Of a stretch of 64,000 nt of DNA, positions 10,676 through 22,226 are shown piece after piece. The DNA comes from Tragulus kanchil (lineage: Eukaryota; Chordata; Mammalia; Artiodactyla; Tragulidae). The first letter of the stretch is position 1. Each line of letters opens with the position of its first letter. Position numbers and translations under genes: made by a program. The notes beneath the pieces are model-generated. The model did no database searches, was not told the origin of the DNA, and saw nothing but the letters and a program-made list of their open reading frames with translations. The stretch lies in the NCBI GenBank assembly GCA_022376925.1, contig JAIOJX010000032.1:201248939-201312938 (forward strand), written 5' to 3'.

Positions 10676-11117
10676 TAGGACTCAAGGAATATTCTGAAAT
10701 ATACTACAGAAAAATTTCATTGAAAGGAAGAATCATCAATTCAAAATGATACATATGTCATAATATATCAACAATAATTATTCCAGAATAATAGACATCA
10801 AGATACAGCCTACTTATATTATTGAACATCAAAGAAAATAATAATCAAAATAAATAATTAGTCACGATAGACATTCAGAAGACACATCCCAGTTGAATTA
10901 CTGAACTTCAGAGATAAAGAATAAACAGAATAAGCATGCAGGAAAACATTATATGTATATAAATATTATTAAAATAAACTTGATATGGTATTTAAAATAA
11001 AGCATAAAATATCTGTTTATTTCCAAGAAAAAAAAGGAGGAAAGCAATAGGCTGGTTTCAGACTTCTCACAGCAACACTCTGTACCAGAAGACAATAAGA
11101 TGTCCACAGAGTCTGCT
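10676..11117. other. AT-rich unassigned sequence
   Basis: Very AT-rich sequence, possibly decayed L1 (attcagaagacacatcccag; gaaagcaataggctggtttc), but too diverged to claim. No gene is seen. Confidence 0.3.
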
Positions 11118-11333
11118 CATGTGTGTATGCTCAGTTGTGTCCAACACTTTGTAGCCCCATGGAATGTAGCCCACCAATCTCCTCTGTCCATGGGATTCTC
11201 CAGGCAAGAACACTCCAGTGGGTTGCCATTCCCTTCTCCAGGGAATCTTCCCACCCCAGGGATCAAACCCACGTCTCTTCCATCTCCGGCATTGGCGGGC
11301 AGATTCCTTACCACTGCATTACCTAGGAAGCCC
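11118..11333 (-). mobile_element. Bov-tA SINE, reverse orientation
   Basis: 'tctgtccatgggattctcca', 'ggttgccattcccttctcca' and 'accactgcattacctaggaa' are the reverse complement of Bov-tA, including the tRNA-derived head at the right end. Confidence 0.92.
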
Positions 11334-11480
11334 ACAAAGGTCTGAGGGAAAGCAAATTTGACATAACTACAAATGACCACAGATTGCTGTACAGACATAA
11401 GATTAGAGTCAACTGTTCTCAAACAAGATAAAACAAAGAGTAAAGCACTCCAGAACCTTCTTTTAAAAACTACCCAATGG

Positions 11481-11802
11481 GGGCTTCCCTGGTGGTCCAG
11501 TGGGTAAGGACACCACCTTGCAGTGCAAGGGGCGCCAGTTCGATCCCTGGCCTGGGAAGATCCCACGTGCCGCGGAGCGGCTGGACCAGTGTGTCCAATT
11601 ACCGAGCCGGAGCTCTGGAGCGCGTGTGCCCAGAGCCGGTGCTCTGCAACAACAGAGGCCACCGCGATGGGAGGCCCACACGGGCCAAAGAACAAAGATG
11701 GATGAAAATGGACAAATGAAAGACCAATAGAAGTGGCCCACCTGCTCCCCTCCCTCCCCACCCCACCCCCACCAAAAAAAAAAGTGTAAAAAAAAAACAA
11801 AA
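11481..11802 (+). mobile_element. tRNA-Glu-headed SINE, subfamily 1
   Basis: This is a near-consensus copy with A box tggtccagtgg and B box agttcgatccc, the CpG-rich 'ccgagccggagctctggagc', the pyrimidine tail 'cccctccctccccacc' and an A tail. A perfect target-site duplication aaaaactacccaat (11465-11478 and 11803-11816) points to fairly recent insertion. The 232-codon minus frame at 11117-11815 is read through this SINE and the neighbouring Bov-tA and is not a gene. Confidence 0.93.
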
Positions 11803-11819
11803 AAAAACTACCCAATAAA

Positions 11820-12114
11820 ATAAGAAAGTCAGGGCAGTGAGCATGTTAGAAGAAACCTTCAGGAAAACACCTTAAAAGGAACCTTCAGTTCCCCGCCCAG
11901 GGGCCCATGTATTTCCCTTCTCTGGGGGGAAAAAATGAGACTGACAATCTGGGACAAGCTTGCAGGCCCTGGGTTTCAAATGCATCTGCATGGCAGCAAA
12001 ATGAGGTCTGCAAAGCCTGTAATTGATGGCTCTTTGGAACTTGCTCATTGGTCACTTTCGTATCACTTTCTAACCTGAAACAAGGCAAAAGGAAGCTACT
12101 GTTTTATTTCACTC
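11820..12114. other. Unassigned sequence
   Basis: No recognised repeat or gene. Confidence 0.4.
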
Positions 12115-12599
12115 TGGGCCCAGGATTTCTGCCCTAAAGAATGTGACTAACATCGTAGATGACCCTTCATCTGGTGGGGACAACGTCACTGCAAGCCCTG
12201 TGGTTTGCTCCCAGCCACTGCAAAACCAAGCCCAGCTCTGGAGCCCGGGACCTTTCAGACTGCTCTAGAAACCAGGCTGGAAGCAGGGTGGCTGGCAGTG
12301 TCTAGACACTGTCTGGGTGCTGCGTTTGATCAAGAACAAAGGGCATGTAGAGTTTTTTTCTCCATCTGTCTCTTGAAGTGCTAAAATTGCCACCTCACTG
12401 CAAGATAAAGAATTACAGCACGCCTGGCCCAACAGATAGGCACTGTAAGCTAAGACACCCCCCAGGCCCCTGAGAGCAGGGCAGGCCCCGGCGTGCCCCT
12501 AGAATGACATGGCATGCCACGCCAGCTTGGCTCTCCTCTGAGGCAATCTTCCGCTCCCTGTCAGATGAGAGAGTGAGGGACAGGGACCCAAGTGGAGAG

Positions 12600-12850
12600 G
12601 CCGTGTAGCAGAGTGGACAGGACGAGGCCTTGGCACCAGATGGTCTAGGTTTTAATCCCCTCTGCCACTTCCTGTGTAACTTCTGGCAATTTCCTTTCAC
12701 CTGTGCTTCAGTTTTCCCATCTGTAAAATGAGGCTACCTGTAGTCCCTACTACATAAGACAGTTATGAGGAGTAAACGTTAATCCACGTAGTGTACTTAG
12801 AAAAGCACTCGACCTATCGTAAACTCAGTATTAGTTATGAGTAGTAATTC
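12600..12850 (+). repeat. MIR SINE (D2 left copy)
   Basis: It spans most of MIR: 'gtagcagagtggacaggacg', 'cttcagttttcccatctgta', 'aaaatgaggctacctgtagt' and 'agttatgaggagtaaacg', ending in the tail with 'actcagtattagttatgagt'. Confidence 0.85.
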
Positions 12851-13680
12851 TGGGCAAGAGTAATCTAGAAGTGTTTATATACACACACACAGACCAATGC
12901 CATCCAGGGCATGGAGACTTCTTTGCCCAGGAGCTGGAAGCAAACAAACTCTCCCTTTTATGAAGTCCTTCAAGAAAATAAAATTCTGGTGCAGTGGGCA
13001 AGGGTTTCCTCCCTGAGCTTCTGAGAGCGCCTGTGCCCCCACGGCCCCTTCTAGGCCAGGCCCACATCCTCTGTCTTAAGGTCTGGTTGACATCAGGTAC
13101 CATCCATTTTAACTAGAGTTTTATGCACAAATGGACTTCCTCCATCTCTTCCACATGATCCTCATCCCAGGAGGGTAGATGACAGTCCTCTTTGGGCCCA
13201 GGATTTCTGCCCTAAAGAATGTGACTAACATCGTAGATGACCCTTCATCTGGTGGGGACAACGTCACTGCAAGCCCTGTGGTTTGCTCCCAGCCACTGCA
13301 AAACCAAGCCCAGCTCTGGAGCCCGGGACCTTTCAGACTGCTCTAGAAACCAGGCTGGAAGCAGGGTGGCTGGCAGTGTCTAGACACTGTCTGGGTGCTG
13401 CGTTTGATCAAGAACAAAGGGCATGTAGAGTTTTTTTCTCCATCTGTCTCTTGAAGTGCTAAAATTGCCACCTCACTGCAAGATAAAGAATTACAGCACG
13501 CCTGGCCCAACAGATAGGCACTGTAAGCTAAGACACCCCCCAGGCCCCTGAGAGCAGGGCAGGCCCCCGGAGCGTGCCCCTAGAATGACATGGCATGCCA
13601 CGCCAGCTTGGCTCTCCTCTGAGGCAATCTTCCGCTCCCTGTCAGATGAGAGAGTGAGGGACAGGGACCCAAGTGGAGAG

Positions 13681-13931
13681 GCCGTGTAGCAGAGTGGACA
13701 GGACGAGGCCTTGGCACCAGATGGTCTAGGTTTTAATCCCCTCTGCCACTTCCTGTGTAACTTCTGGCAATTTCCTTTCACCTGTGCTTCAGTTTTCCCA
13801 TCTGTAAAATGAGGCTACCTGTAGTCCCTACTACATAAGACAGTTATGAGGAGTAAACGTTAATCCACGTAGTGTACTTAGAAAAGCACTCGACCTATCG
13901 TAAACTCAGTATTAGTTATGAGTAGTAATTC
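13681..13931 (+). repeat. MIR SINE (D2 right copy)
   Basis: It duplicates 12600-12850 through D2 and is not a separate insertion. Confidence 0.85.
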
Positions 13932-14269
13932 TGGGCAAGAGTAATCTAGAAGTGTTTATATACACACACACAGACCAATGCCATCCAGGGCATGGAGACT
14001 TCTTTGCCCAGGAGCTGGAAGCAAACAAACTCTCCCTTTTATGAAGTCCTTCAAGAAAATAAAATTCTGGTGCAGTGGGCAAGGGTTTCCTCCCTGAGCT
14101 TCTGAGAGCGCCTGTGCCCCCACGGCCCCTTCTAGGCCAGGCCCACATCCTCTGTCTTAAGGTCTGGTTGACATCAGGTACCATCCATTTTAACTAGAGT
14201 TTTATCGCTTACAAATGGACTTCCTCCATCTCTTCCACATGATCCTCATCCCAGGAGGGTAGATGACGT

Positions 14270-14345
14270 GCAGTTACTCTCATTTTCAGATGGGAAAACT
14301 GGGGCTCAGAGTGGTCAAGTGACTTTCCCAACATCACGGAACTTG
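14270..14345 (-). repeat. MIR-like fragment, reverse orientation
   Basis: 'tctcattttcagatgggaaa' , 'actggggctcagagtggtca' and 'agtgactttcccaacatcac' match the reverse MIR core. Confidence 0.6.
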
Positions 14346-14363
14346 AAATGGAAAACTGACAAT

Positions 14364-14572
14364 GAAAATGTTAGTCTCTTAGTCACATCGAACTCTGCGC
14401 AACCCAGTGGACTATAACCTGCCAGGCTCCCCTGCCCATGAAGTTTTCCAGGCAAGATATAGGTGTGGGTAGCCATTCTCTTCTCTAGGGGCTCTTCCAG
14501 ATCCAGGGATGGCACCTGGGTCTCCTGCCTTGCAGGTGGAATCTTTACCAAATGAGCCACCACAGAAACCCA
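14364..14572 (-). mobile_element. Bov-tA SINE, reverse orientation
   Basis: 'taacctgccaggctcccctg', 'ttttccaggcaagatatagg' and 'tttaccaaatgagccaccac' are reverse Bov-tA, fairly diverged. Confidence 0.85.
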
Positions 14573-14639
14573 AAGCTGGGATGCAAATCCATTCTTCTGC
14601 CACCAAATCAATGGCCCCACCTTGTGTACGTGGCATACC

Positions 14640-14757
14640 CCTCATTGTCTGTGTCTCTGGTTTTTTCTCTCTCTGATACCTCTTTGACTGTCTCTCCTCC
14701 CGCCCCCCGTTTCCTTCTCTGATTTTCATTTCTCCAGTTGCTTTCTTCTTCCTTCCC
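14640..14757. repeat. Polypyrimidine-rich tract
   Basis: The tract is C/T-biased (ttttttctctctctgatacc, ctcccgccccccgtttcctt, ctttcttcttccttccc). The left edge of D3 lies in it, which may have helped the join. Confidence 0.6.
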
Positions 14758-15560
14758 AGTTCAGATCTGAGATTCTCCACAACCCATCTAAAACAAAAGA
14801 AAGGACTCAGGGCAAATAGCAGTCCAAATGACAAATCTAGCTGGGGACTGAGTTCATGTGCAGAAATGCAGAACAAGTTTGTTACTCCAGAAATAAGAGC
14901 AAAAGGCTACGCATAACAGGGAGAACAAGAAGAAACCACTGCAGAACGCAGCCCCTCACCCCTCTGTCCTCTTTTTCATTTCCATTCTACCCTCATTACA
15001 ATCCTGTGCTGTGATCATTCTCCCGAAACCCACTGCTTATCTAAGGGGAGAGAATCCCAAAGAAATGAAGTGTTGGTGGCACCTCTAAAGGGAAGAGAGC
15101 AGCAGGCCATACCCTGGGCACAGAAGTGACTCTGGCACTGCAGAAAAGAAACCCCATACAGTATCCTGCATCGAGGGAACTGTTGTCTGTTTAGAAGAGC
15201 GAAACAAGGGTCACTGCATCTCAGAGCCTCTGAAATGACAGTCCAAGCAAAGCTTTTCTTTTTTCCCTCCCCACAGTTATGACCACCTACTACCAGCTGG
15301 GCAGAGAAAGGGCGCCACCTCCTGGCCAGACAAAAATTTAGGACCAATACAAGTAGTTGACACCAAAGTCACACCTTCTGAAGAGTGACTTTAGAAGTCT
15401 TCAGCGCCTTACACAACAGTCACCCACGGCCCCTTCTAGGCGCTGTAAATTAGCAAACCCTTCTGAACCATAGCATACAGATGCTGCCTCTTCAACAGTT
15501 ATGGTCAGCAAGATCACCACCCTTGTCTGTAAGGTCAGATTTAGCTGGAAACTAAATATT

Positions 15561-15692
15561 GTGCGTGCCTGCTAAGTCGCTTCAGTCATGCCTGACTCTT
15601 TGCAATCCCATGGACTGTAGCCCGCCAGGCTTCTCTGTCCATGGAATTCTCCAGGAAAGAACACTGGAATGGGTTGCTATGCCCTCCTCCAG
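15561..15692 (-). mobile_element. BovA/Bov-tA fragment, reverse orientation (D3 left copy)
   Basis: 'gctaagtcgcttcagtcatg', 'ggactgtagcccgccaggct' and 'gggttgctatgccctcctcc' are the body of BovA reversed. The tRNA head is missing. Confidence 0.9.
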
Positions 15693-16738
15693 GAAATATT
15701 TCCCTGGACTTGCTGTTATTAATTTTTTTAATAAGTACAAAAGGAAATAGAGAAGAGTGGATGCTAGTAAGAAGGTAAAATGCTCATAAACTTAGGACAA
15801 TAGAGGCAAAGGGGAATTAGCCTTGACTGGCCACTCAAGACTGTGTTCAATCGTGAAGGAGAAGAGAGAAATGAAAGGCACTGTGAGGAGCTTAAAATAG
15901 AAGGGGTGCAAAAACTTTCTTCTTCTTCCCTTCCCAGTTCAGATCTGAGATTCTCCACAACCCATCTAAAACAAAAGAAAGGACTCAGGGCAAATAGCAG
16001 TCCAAATGACAAATCTAGCTGGGGACTGAGTTCATGTGCAGAAATGCAGAACAAGTTTGTTACTCCAGAAATAAGAGCAAAAGGCTACGCATAACAGGGA
16101 GAACAAGAAGAAACCACTGCAGAACGCAGCCCCTCACCCCTCTCTCCCTTTTTTCATTTCCATTCTACCCTCATTACAATCCTGTGCTGTGATCATTCTC
16201 CCGAAACCCACTGCTTATCTAAGGGGAGAGAATCCCAAAGAAATGAAGTGTTGGTGGCACCTCTAAAGGGAAGAGAGCAGCAGGCCATACCCTGGGCACA
16301 GAAGTGACTCTGGCACTGCAGAAAAGAAACCCCATACAGTATCCTGCATCGAGGGAACTGTTGTCTGTTTAGAAGAGCGAAACAAGGGTCACTGCATCTC
16401 AGAGCCTCTGAAATGACAGTCCAAGCAAAGCTTTTCTTTTTTCCCTCCCCACAGTTATGACCACCTACTACCAGCTGGGCAGAGAAAGGGCGCCACCTCC
16501 TGGCCAGACAAAAATTTAGGACCAATACAAGTAGTTGACACCAAAGTCACACCTTCTGAAGAGTGACTTTAGAAGTCTTCAGCGCCTTACACAACAGTCA
16601 CCCACGGCCCCTTCTAGGCGCTGTAAATTAGCAAACCCTTCTGAACCATAGCATACAGATGCTGCCTCTTCAACAGTTATGGTCAGCAAGATCACCACCC
16701 TTGTCTGTAAGGTCAGATTTAGCTGGAAACTAAATATT

Positions 16739-16870
16739 GTGCGTGCCTGCTAAGTCGCTTCAGTCATGCCTGACTCTTTGCAATCCCATGGACTGTAGCC
16801 CGCCAGGCTTCTCTGTCCATGGAATTCTCCAGGAAAGAACACTGGAATGGGTTGCTATGCCCTCCTCCAG
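16739..16870 (-). mobile_element. BovA/Bov-tA fragment, reverse orientation (D3 right copy)
   Basis: It duplicates 15561-15692 through D3. Confidence 0.9.
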
Positions 16871-17078
16871 GAAATATTTCCCTGGACTTGCTGTTATTAA
16901 TTTTTTTAATAAGTACAAAAGGAAATAGAGAAGAGTGGATGCTAGTAAGAAGGTAAAATGCTCATAAACTTAGGACAATAGAGGCAAAGGGGAATTAGCC
17001 TTGACTGGCCACTCAAGACTGTGTTCAATCGTGAAGGAGAAGAGAGAAATGAAAGGCACTGTGAGGAGCTTAAAATAG

Positions 17079-17370
17079 AGCTGCAAAGGTTGTGTCTAAA
17101 AGACAAGATGAAATTAGGGGTGATATAATCAGAATATCTTTGATAACGTGTGAGTCGATTCTGACGTTCAGACATTCTGCTCATACAGGTGTTCAGTAGT
17201 ATAGTATCACGAAAGTAAAGGCGGCGGTGCCCTGCTGGCTCACGGGGCAGAGTGCGTGGTCACTGCCTGAAGCCTGTTCTCCCCAGTGTCAGCGCTGTGT
17301 GACATCATCAATACAGCGTGACCAGAAAGGGGCCAGTGGCAACACGGTGTGTGGAGACAATCCAGGGACC
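17079..17370. other. Unassigned sequence
   Basis: No recognised repeat or gene. It includes a somewhat CpG-containing stretch at 17205-17345. Confidence 0.35.
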
Positions 17371-17373
17371 AAA

Positions 17374-17525
17374 GACTCCAAGTCAAATCCTGGCTCTTTT
17401 ATTGGAAAGCTCTATGGCTTTAGGGAAGTCAGAATACATCTCCCTTGTCTCAGTTTTCCATCTGTAAAATGGGATGATAATAATTCCCATCATATCTAGC
17501 TCCCAGAGCTGATGTAAAGCTCAAT
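17374..17525 (+). repeat. MIR SINE fragment
   Basis: 'caagtcaaatcctggctctt', 'gtctcagttttccatctgta', 'aaaatgggatgataataatt' and 'agagctgatgtaaagctcaa' follow MIR in order. Confidence 0.8.
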
Positions 17526-17734
17526 AAGATTTTTTTAAAAAATAGAGAAGGAAACTAATGCTTAATGTGTATGGGCCACAGTCAGATGAGTACCTTCCAT
17601 ACCTGGTTTCATTTAACCCTGTTATTTTTACCTGAAATTTACAAATTAGATCATTTGTAGACTTAAATTTTCCAAAGGCCCCACAGGCTATACGTGATGG
17701 GCGGAATTAAATTTAGGAGCACCCGACTTTTCAC

Positions 17735-19923
17735 TGCAATATTTTATAGAAATAAAATTTTAAAAAGTGCTCTATAAATGTAAGAGTGGTTTTCTATCTA
17801 AGAAATTTCTGGACAGTGGCATGTAAGTGAGAGTTAGGGATACTCAGTATATATTCATCTTCATACTCTCCCTTTCTCTTTTCCCCAGACCTCAGATTTC
17901 TCTCTAGCTAACCTTCAAACCCTGGCTTGGAAGGGCAAATACAAAAGCCCCGAGGCACATCTAAACTTGGGCATCTGAGTCCAGAAAAGGCCAAGGAGTC
18001 CAGAAAAGGCCAAGGACACCAGAAAAAAAAAAAAAATGAGAGAAGAGAAAGATAGTAAAAGATGAGGCTGGAAAGACAGACCAAGTAGGGTTATAGCACC
18101 TGAAGGCCATAGGAAGGACTATGTGTCAGCTTAGGCCAAAGTTGCTGAGACTTGCCCAGATACAGATATGTTTGGAAGATAAGGTGTGTGAAAACTGGTA
18201 AAAGACAAAGAGAAGGAAAGAGACTCCTAGGGGTTTTGTCTGAACAAGGAGAGGTGCCATTACTAGGATGGGGAAAACTTGGAGGGAAGCAGGTTCCTGG
18301 GGACAAGAGCACCGTTTTGGACATGAAAGTATGAGATCCCAAGGGGAATGTTCAGGCAACTGGATATAAGAGTGTAATAGGAGGAATGTTTAAGGCCAGA
18401 GGCACAAGTACATGTAATAGGGGTATGAAAGCCATGGGAGTGGGTGAGCTCTCCTAGGATATGATGTATCTAGAGGAAGGAAGACCACAAGCTAACTGAT
18501 TGACTGTGTTTGCCTCCTAAACCTCCACATCCTGTAGACCCCACTTCATACTTAATAGCTCTCAAATGTGGACCCTGCTGTCCACTCTCCTAGTCTAAAA
18601 TCTGCATCTTTACCTAGCCCACTGCAATGGCTTTCAACTGGTCTCACTACCTCTAAGATCTCTTTATCAGGTCATTCTTCATCTGGTCACCAGGGAGATC
18701 TTTGTCAGACCAATCTCATTTGGCCACTCTTCTTAATACAAACTCTGTAACAAATGAATTGGTCACATCATTTGAACCTACTAACCAAAGCTAACCTCGC
18801 AAACTAACTTTTTAAAAATGAACCTCAAAACTGAATTTGAAATTTTATGCAATATTTTATAGAAATAAAATTTTAAAAAGTGCTCTATAAATGTAAGAGT
18901 GGTTTTCTATCTAAGAAATTTCTGGACAGTGGCATGTAAGTGAGAGTTAGGGATACTCAGTATATATTCATCTTCATACTCTCCCTTTCTCTTTTCCCCA
19001 GACCTCAGATTTCTCTCTAGCTAACCTTCAAACCCTGGCTTGGAAGGGCAAATACAAAAGCCCCGAGGCACATCTAAACTTGGGCATCTGAGTCCAGAAA
19101 AGGCCAAGGAGTCCAGAAAAGGCCAAGGACACCAGAAAAAAAAAAAAAATGAGAGAAGAGAAAGATAGTAAAAGATGAGGCTGGAAAGACAGACCAAGTA
19201 GGGTTATAGCACCTGAAGGCCATAGGAAGGACTATGTGTCAGCTTAGGCCAAAGTTGCTGAGACTTGCCCAGATACAGATATGTTTGGAAGATAAGGTGT
19301 GTGAAAACTGGTAAAAGACAAAGAGAAGGAAAGAGACTCCTAGGGGTTTTGTCTGAACAAGGAGAGGTGCCATTACTAGGATGGGGAAAACTTGGAGGGA
19401 AGCAGGTTCCTGGGGACAAGAGCACCGTTTTGGACATGAAAGTATGAGATCCCAAGGGGAATGTTCAGGCAACTGGATATAAGAGTGTAATAGGAGGAAT
19501 GTTTAAGGCCAGAGGCACAAGTACATGTAATAGGGGTATGAAAGCCATGGGAGTGGGTGAGCTCTCCTAGGATATGATGTATCTAGAGGAAGGAAGACCA
19601 CAAGCTAACTGATTGACTGTGTTTGCCTCCTAAACCTCCACATCCTGTAGACCCCCACTTCATACTTAATAGCTCTCAAATGTGGACCCTGCTGTCCACT
19701 CTCCTAGTCTAAAATCTGCATCTTTACCTAGCCCACTGCAATGGCTTTCAACTGGTCTCACTACCTCTAAGATCTCTTTATCAGGTCATTCTTCATCTGG
19801 TCACCAGGGAGATCTTTGTCAGACCAATCTCATTTGGCCACTCTTCTTAATACAAACTCTGTAACAAATGAATTGGTCACATCATTTGAACCTACTAACC
19901 AAAGCTAACCTCGCAAACTAACT
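17735..19923. repeat. D4: direct tandem duplication, about 1.08 kb
   Basis: The left copy is 17735-18809 and the right copy 18848-19923 (offset 1113, then 1114 after one extra C near 19650). A 38-bp spacer (18810-18847) is not obviously copied from either flank. The unit itself is repeat-poor with no gene-like frame beyond about 80 codons. Confidence 0.96.
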
Positions 19924-20470
19924 ATTTACTAGGAAACACACCACCACCCATGAAGTCTTCCTGCCAAAGGGGAGAGAAGCTGAATCTGATCAAGGCTCTA
20001 ACTCTAGTTACCAGTTCACAGGTAATGTTGGGGTTTAGAGGAGCTTGCTAAAGGGCACCACGAAGTACTGAAACAATCAGCCAGGTCCAGACTTTGGGGG
20101 TACTGGCCTAACAATGTTTTTAACTACAAAAAAGTTTTTTAAGTGAAAAGGTAGATGGGTGGAGAACTAAAATAGAGTAAGAAAGACTTAAAAGACAAAT
20201 CATCTATATGCTGCCTTTGGACTCTGTTTTTTTGTTTGGGGGCTTTTTTTTTTTTTTTTTTTTTTTTGGATTCTGACTTAAACCAATTGTTAAAAAAAAA
20301 AAAGACTTTTTTGAGAAAATAAGGGAAAATTGAAAATGGACAGAATTTTAAATGATATTAACAATTTTTTTGTTTATTTTGTTGAGTGCACAAATTATAT
20401 TTCAGTTATATTTTTAAAAAGAAACTGGTGGAGTTTTGTGGCTATATATTCTTCTAAAGGAATTATTTTG
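19924..20470. other. AT-rich unassigned sequence with T tract
   Basis: It holds a T tract at about 20246-20268 and an A tract near 20291-20301. No named repeat is recognised before the BovB end. Confidence 0.4.
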
Positions 20471-20473
20471 AAG

Positions 20474-20618
20474 GCAAAAGGAAAAGTAGATAGCATCACC
20501 AACTCAATGGAGATGAATCTGAGCAAAGTACAGGAGCTAGTGGAAGACGGAGGATCCTGGCATGCTGCAGTCCATGGAATCACAAAGTTAGACGTGACTG
20601 AACAACAACAACAAAGAA
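20474..20618 (+). mobile_element. BovB (RTE) LINE 3' end
   Basis: 'atagcatcaccaactcaatg', 'gatgaatctgagcaaagtac' and 'cagtccatggaatcacaaag' then gacgtgactgaacaacaaca are the BovB 3' end in sense orientation. The reverse transcriptase region is absent. Confidence 0.85.
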
Positions 20619-20884
20619 ATAACACTTAAGTGTGTATGGGTACTGGATCTGCTTCAGATATTCCAGCAACTAAAAAAGAAACTAGAAATAATCAATAGGA
20701 AAAAGTCACTGGTTATTAAAGTTGGGTTATTGGTATGAAAGACTCCTTTATATTCATCATCTTTCCTTTTATGTGTGAGACTTTTCCACTATACAATGTA
20801 AAAAAAACGAAAGAAAAGAAAAAAACTTAAAACATGTAGCAAATCGAGCAGTAAGTTGGCCTTCTGTATCTTCATTTCTTTCTT

Positions 20885-21217
20885 TTTTTTTTTTTTAAAG
20901 ATTTATTTATTTATTTACTTTGGGCGGGGGTCGGGTTGGGGAGGGAGGAGAGCAGGTGGGCCACTTCTATTGGTCTTTCATTTCTCTGTTTTCATCCGTC
21001 TTTGTTCTTTGGCTCCTGTGGGCCTCCCATCGCGGTGGCGTCCATCGTTGCAGAGCGCCGGCTCTGGGCGCATGCGCTCCAGAGCTCCGGCTCGGCGATT
21101 GGACACATCAGCCTAGCCGCTCCGCGGCACGTGGGATCTTCCCAGGCCAGGGCTCGAACTGGCACCCCTTGCACTGCAAGGCGGTGTCCCTACCCACTGG
21201 ACCACCAGGGGAAGCCC
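20885..21217 (-). mobile_element. tRNA-Glu-headed SINE, subfamily 1, reverse orientation
   Basis: It starts with a T tract and attta tail, then reverse subfamily-1 body (ctctgggcgcatgcgctcca; cgctccgcggcacgtgggat) and head (ccactggaccaccagggg). A perfect 19-bp target-site duplication gtatcttcatttctttctt (20866-20884 and 21219-21237) fixes the borders. Many CpGs are retained, which suggests youth. Confidence 0.93.
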
Positions 21218-21239
21218 AGTATCTTCATTTCTTTCTTCT

Positions 21240-21515
21240 TCCTCTCAACCTCATGGCATATTCTACTCCAGTTACACCAAAACTCTTGGTTATCTAATAA
21301 AATATACTCACAATTTATTAACATATTTATGAAGATTTTAACTTGATCTCGGTTTCCTTAAAGTCACAAATAGCCAAAATGTCCCCAACCAACCTGAGTG
21401 TATTGCTAGTGAGGGTCTACAACAGAGCAGCACTTATTTTGAGTTGCTAATGTTATTGGAACACTCACTACATACCCCCATTTTCCTAAACACCTTTCCA
21501 ATTCTCTTTAATGTC
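21240..21515. other. Unassigned sequence
   Basis: AT-rich sequence with no recognised repeat or gene. Confidence 0.35.
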
Positions 21516-21530
21516 TCCAAACCTTTTCTT

Positions 21531-21826
21531 TTTTTTTTTTTAAATTTTTTTTTTAAGTTTTGGCCTCTTTTATTGATCCTTCATTTATTTTATGTTTTAT
21601 TTTTCATCCATCCTAATTATTTGGCCCGCATGGGCCCCCCGTCACAGCGGCCTCTCCTGTCGCAGAGCGCCAGCTCTGGGCACATGCTCTGCAGAACGTT
21701 GGCTCTTAATTGGACACATCAGTCCAGCCGCTCCGCCACACATGGGATCCTCCCGTGACAGGGATCGAACCAGCGCCCCCTGCACTGCAAGGCGGACTCT
21801 TTACCCACTGGACCACCAGGGAAGCC
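21531..21826 (-). mobile_element. tRNA-Glu-headed SINE, subfamily 2, reverse orientation
   Basis: The T-rich tail carries 'ttttggcctcttttattgat', the reverse of the subfamily-2 3' end, then the reverse body and head (ctctttacccactggaccac). A perfect 14-bp target-site duplication ccaaaccttttctt (21517-21530 and 21827-21840) bounds it. Confidence 0.92.
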
Positions 21827-21840
21827 CCAAACCTTTTCTT

Positions 21841-22156
21841 GCATTGGTTTCTCTTTCTGGGTGCCCTCCCCACCTCAGCACCTGGCAAAGTCCTCCAGTG
21901 CTCCTCTCAAATGCCAGTTCCCTTCTGAGCCCTCCCTGACCCTCAGTGAACCCCCTCATCCTTGTCCCCCACCTCCCATTCTAAGCAGTTGGTTGCTCTC
22001 TCCTCTGCCCCCCTGGCTCCTTGTACAGACCTCTTTATCACTCTGTCGTCATTGTCGGCTGCCTCCACCACTAAATGGAGAACTCCCTGGTGTGTTTTCT
22101 CCACGTGTGTATCACCCAGCGTAGCACACAGTAGGTACTCAATAAGTTCTTGAAGG
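21841..22156. other. C-rich unassigned sequence
   Basis: Pyrimidine-rich sequence ending near 'cagtaggtactcaataagtt', a MIR/L2-like tail motif (about 22125-22155). No gene is seen. Confidence 0.35.
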
Positions 22157-22226
22157 AAAACGGAAGAAAGGAAAGGAAGGAGCGAAGGAGGGAGGTGGGG
22201 GAGGGGAGAGGGAAGGGAAGGGTGTT
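22157..22226. repeat. Purine-rich (GGAA/GAGG) tract
   Basis: About 70 bp almost entirely A and G (aagaaaggaaaggaaggagc; ggaggggagagggaaggga). Confidence 0.85.

Larger units (their letters stand above)
12115..14267. repeat. D2: direct tandem duplication, about 1.07 kb
   Basis: The left copy is 12115-13183 and the right copy 13193-14267 (offset 1078 to 1084), with a 9-bp spacer. Three bases are missing from the left copy near 12485 (ggccccggcg against ggcccccggagcg). Three more are missing near its 3' end (tttatgcaca against tttatcgcttaca, at about 13123 and 14205). Confidence 0.96.
14741..17078. repeat. D3: direct tandem duplication, about 1.16 kb
   Basis: The left copy is 14741-15900 and the right copy about 15915-17078 (offset 1178), with a spacer near 15901-15914. 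The copies are nearly identical; the visible change is cctctgtcctcttttt against cctctctccctttttt near 14965 and 16143. The unit holds unique sequence plus a BovA fragment. Confidence 0.95.

Noticed and set aside
11117..11815. 232-codon minus-strand open frame
   Set aside because: It reads through a subfamily-1 SINE and a Bov-tA. Similar peptides (for example 'GPPIAVASVV') recur at every SINE of this family.
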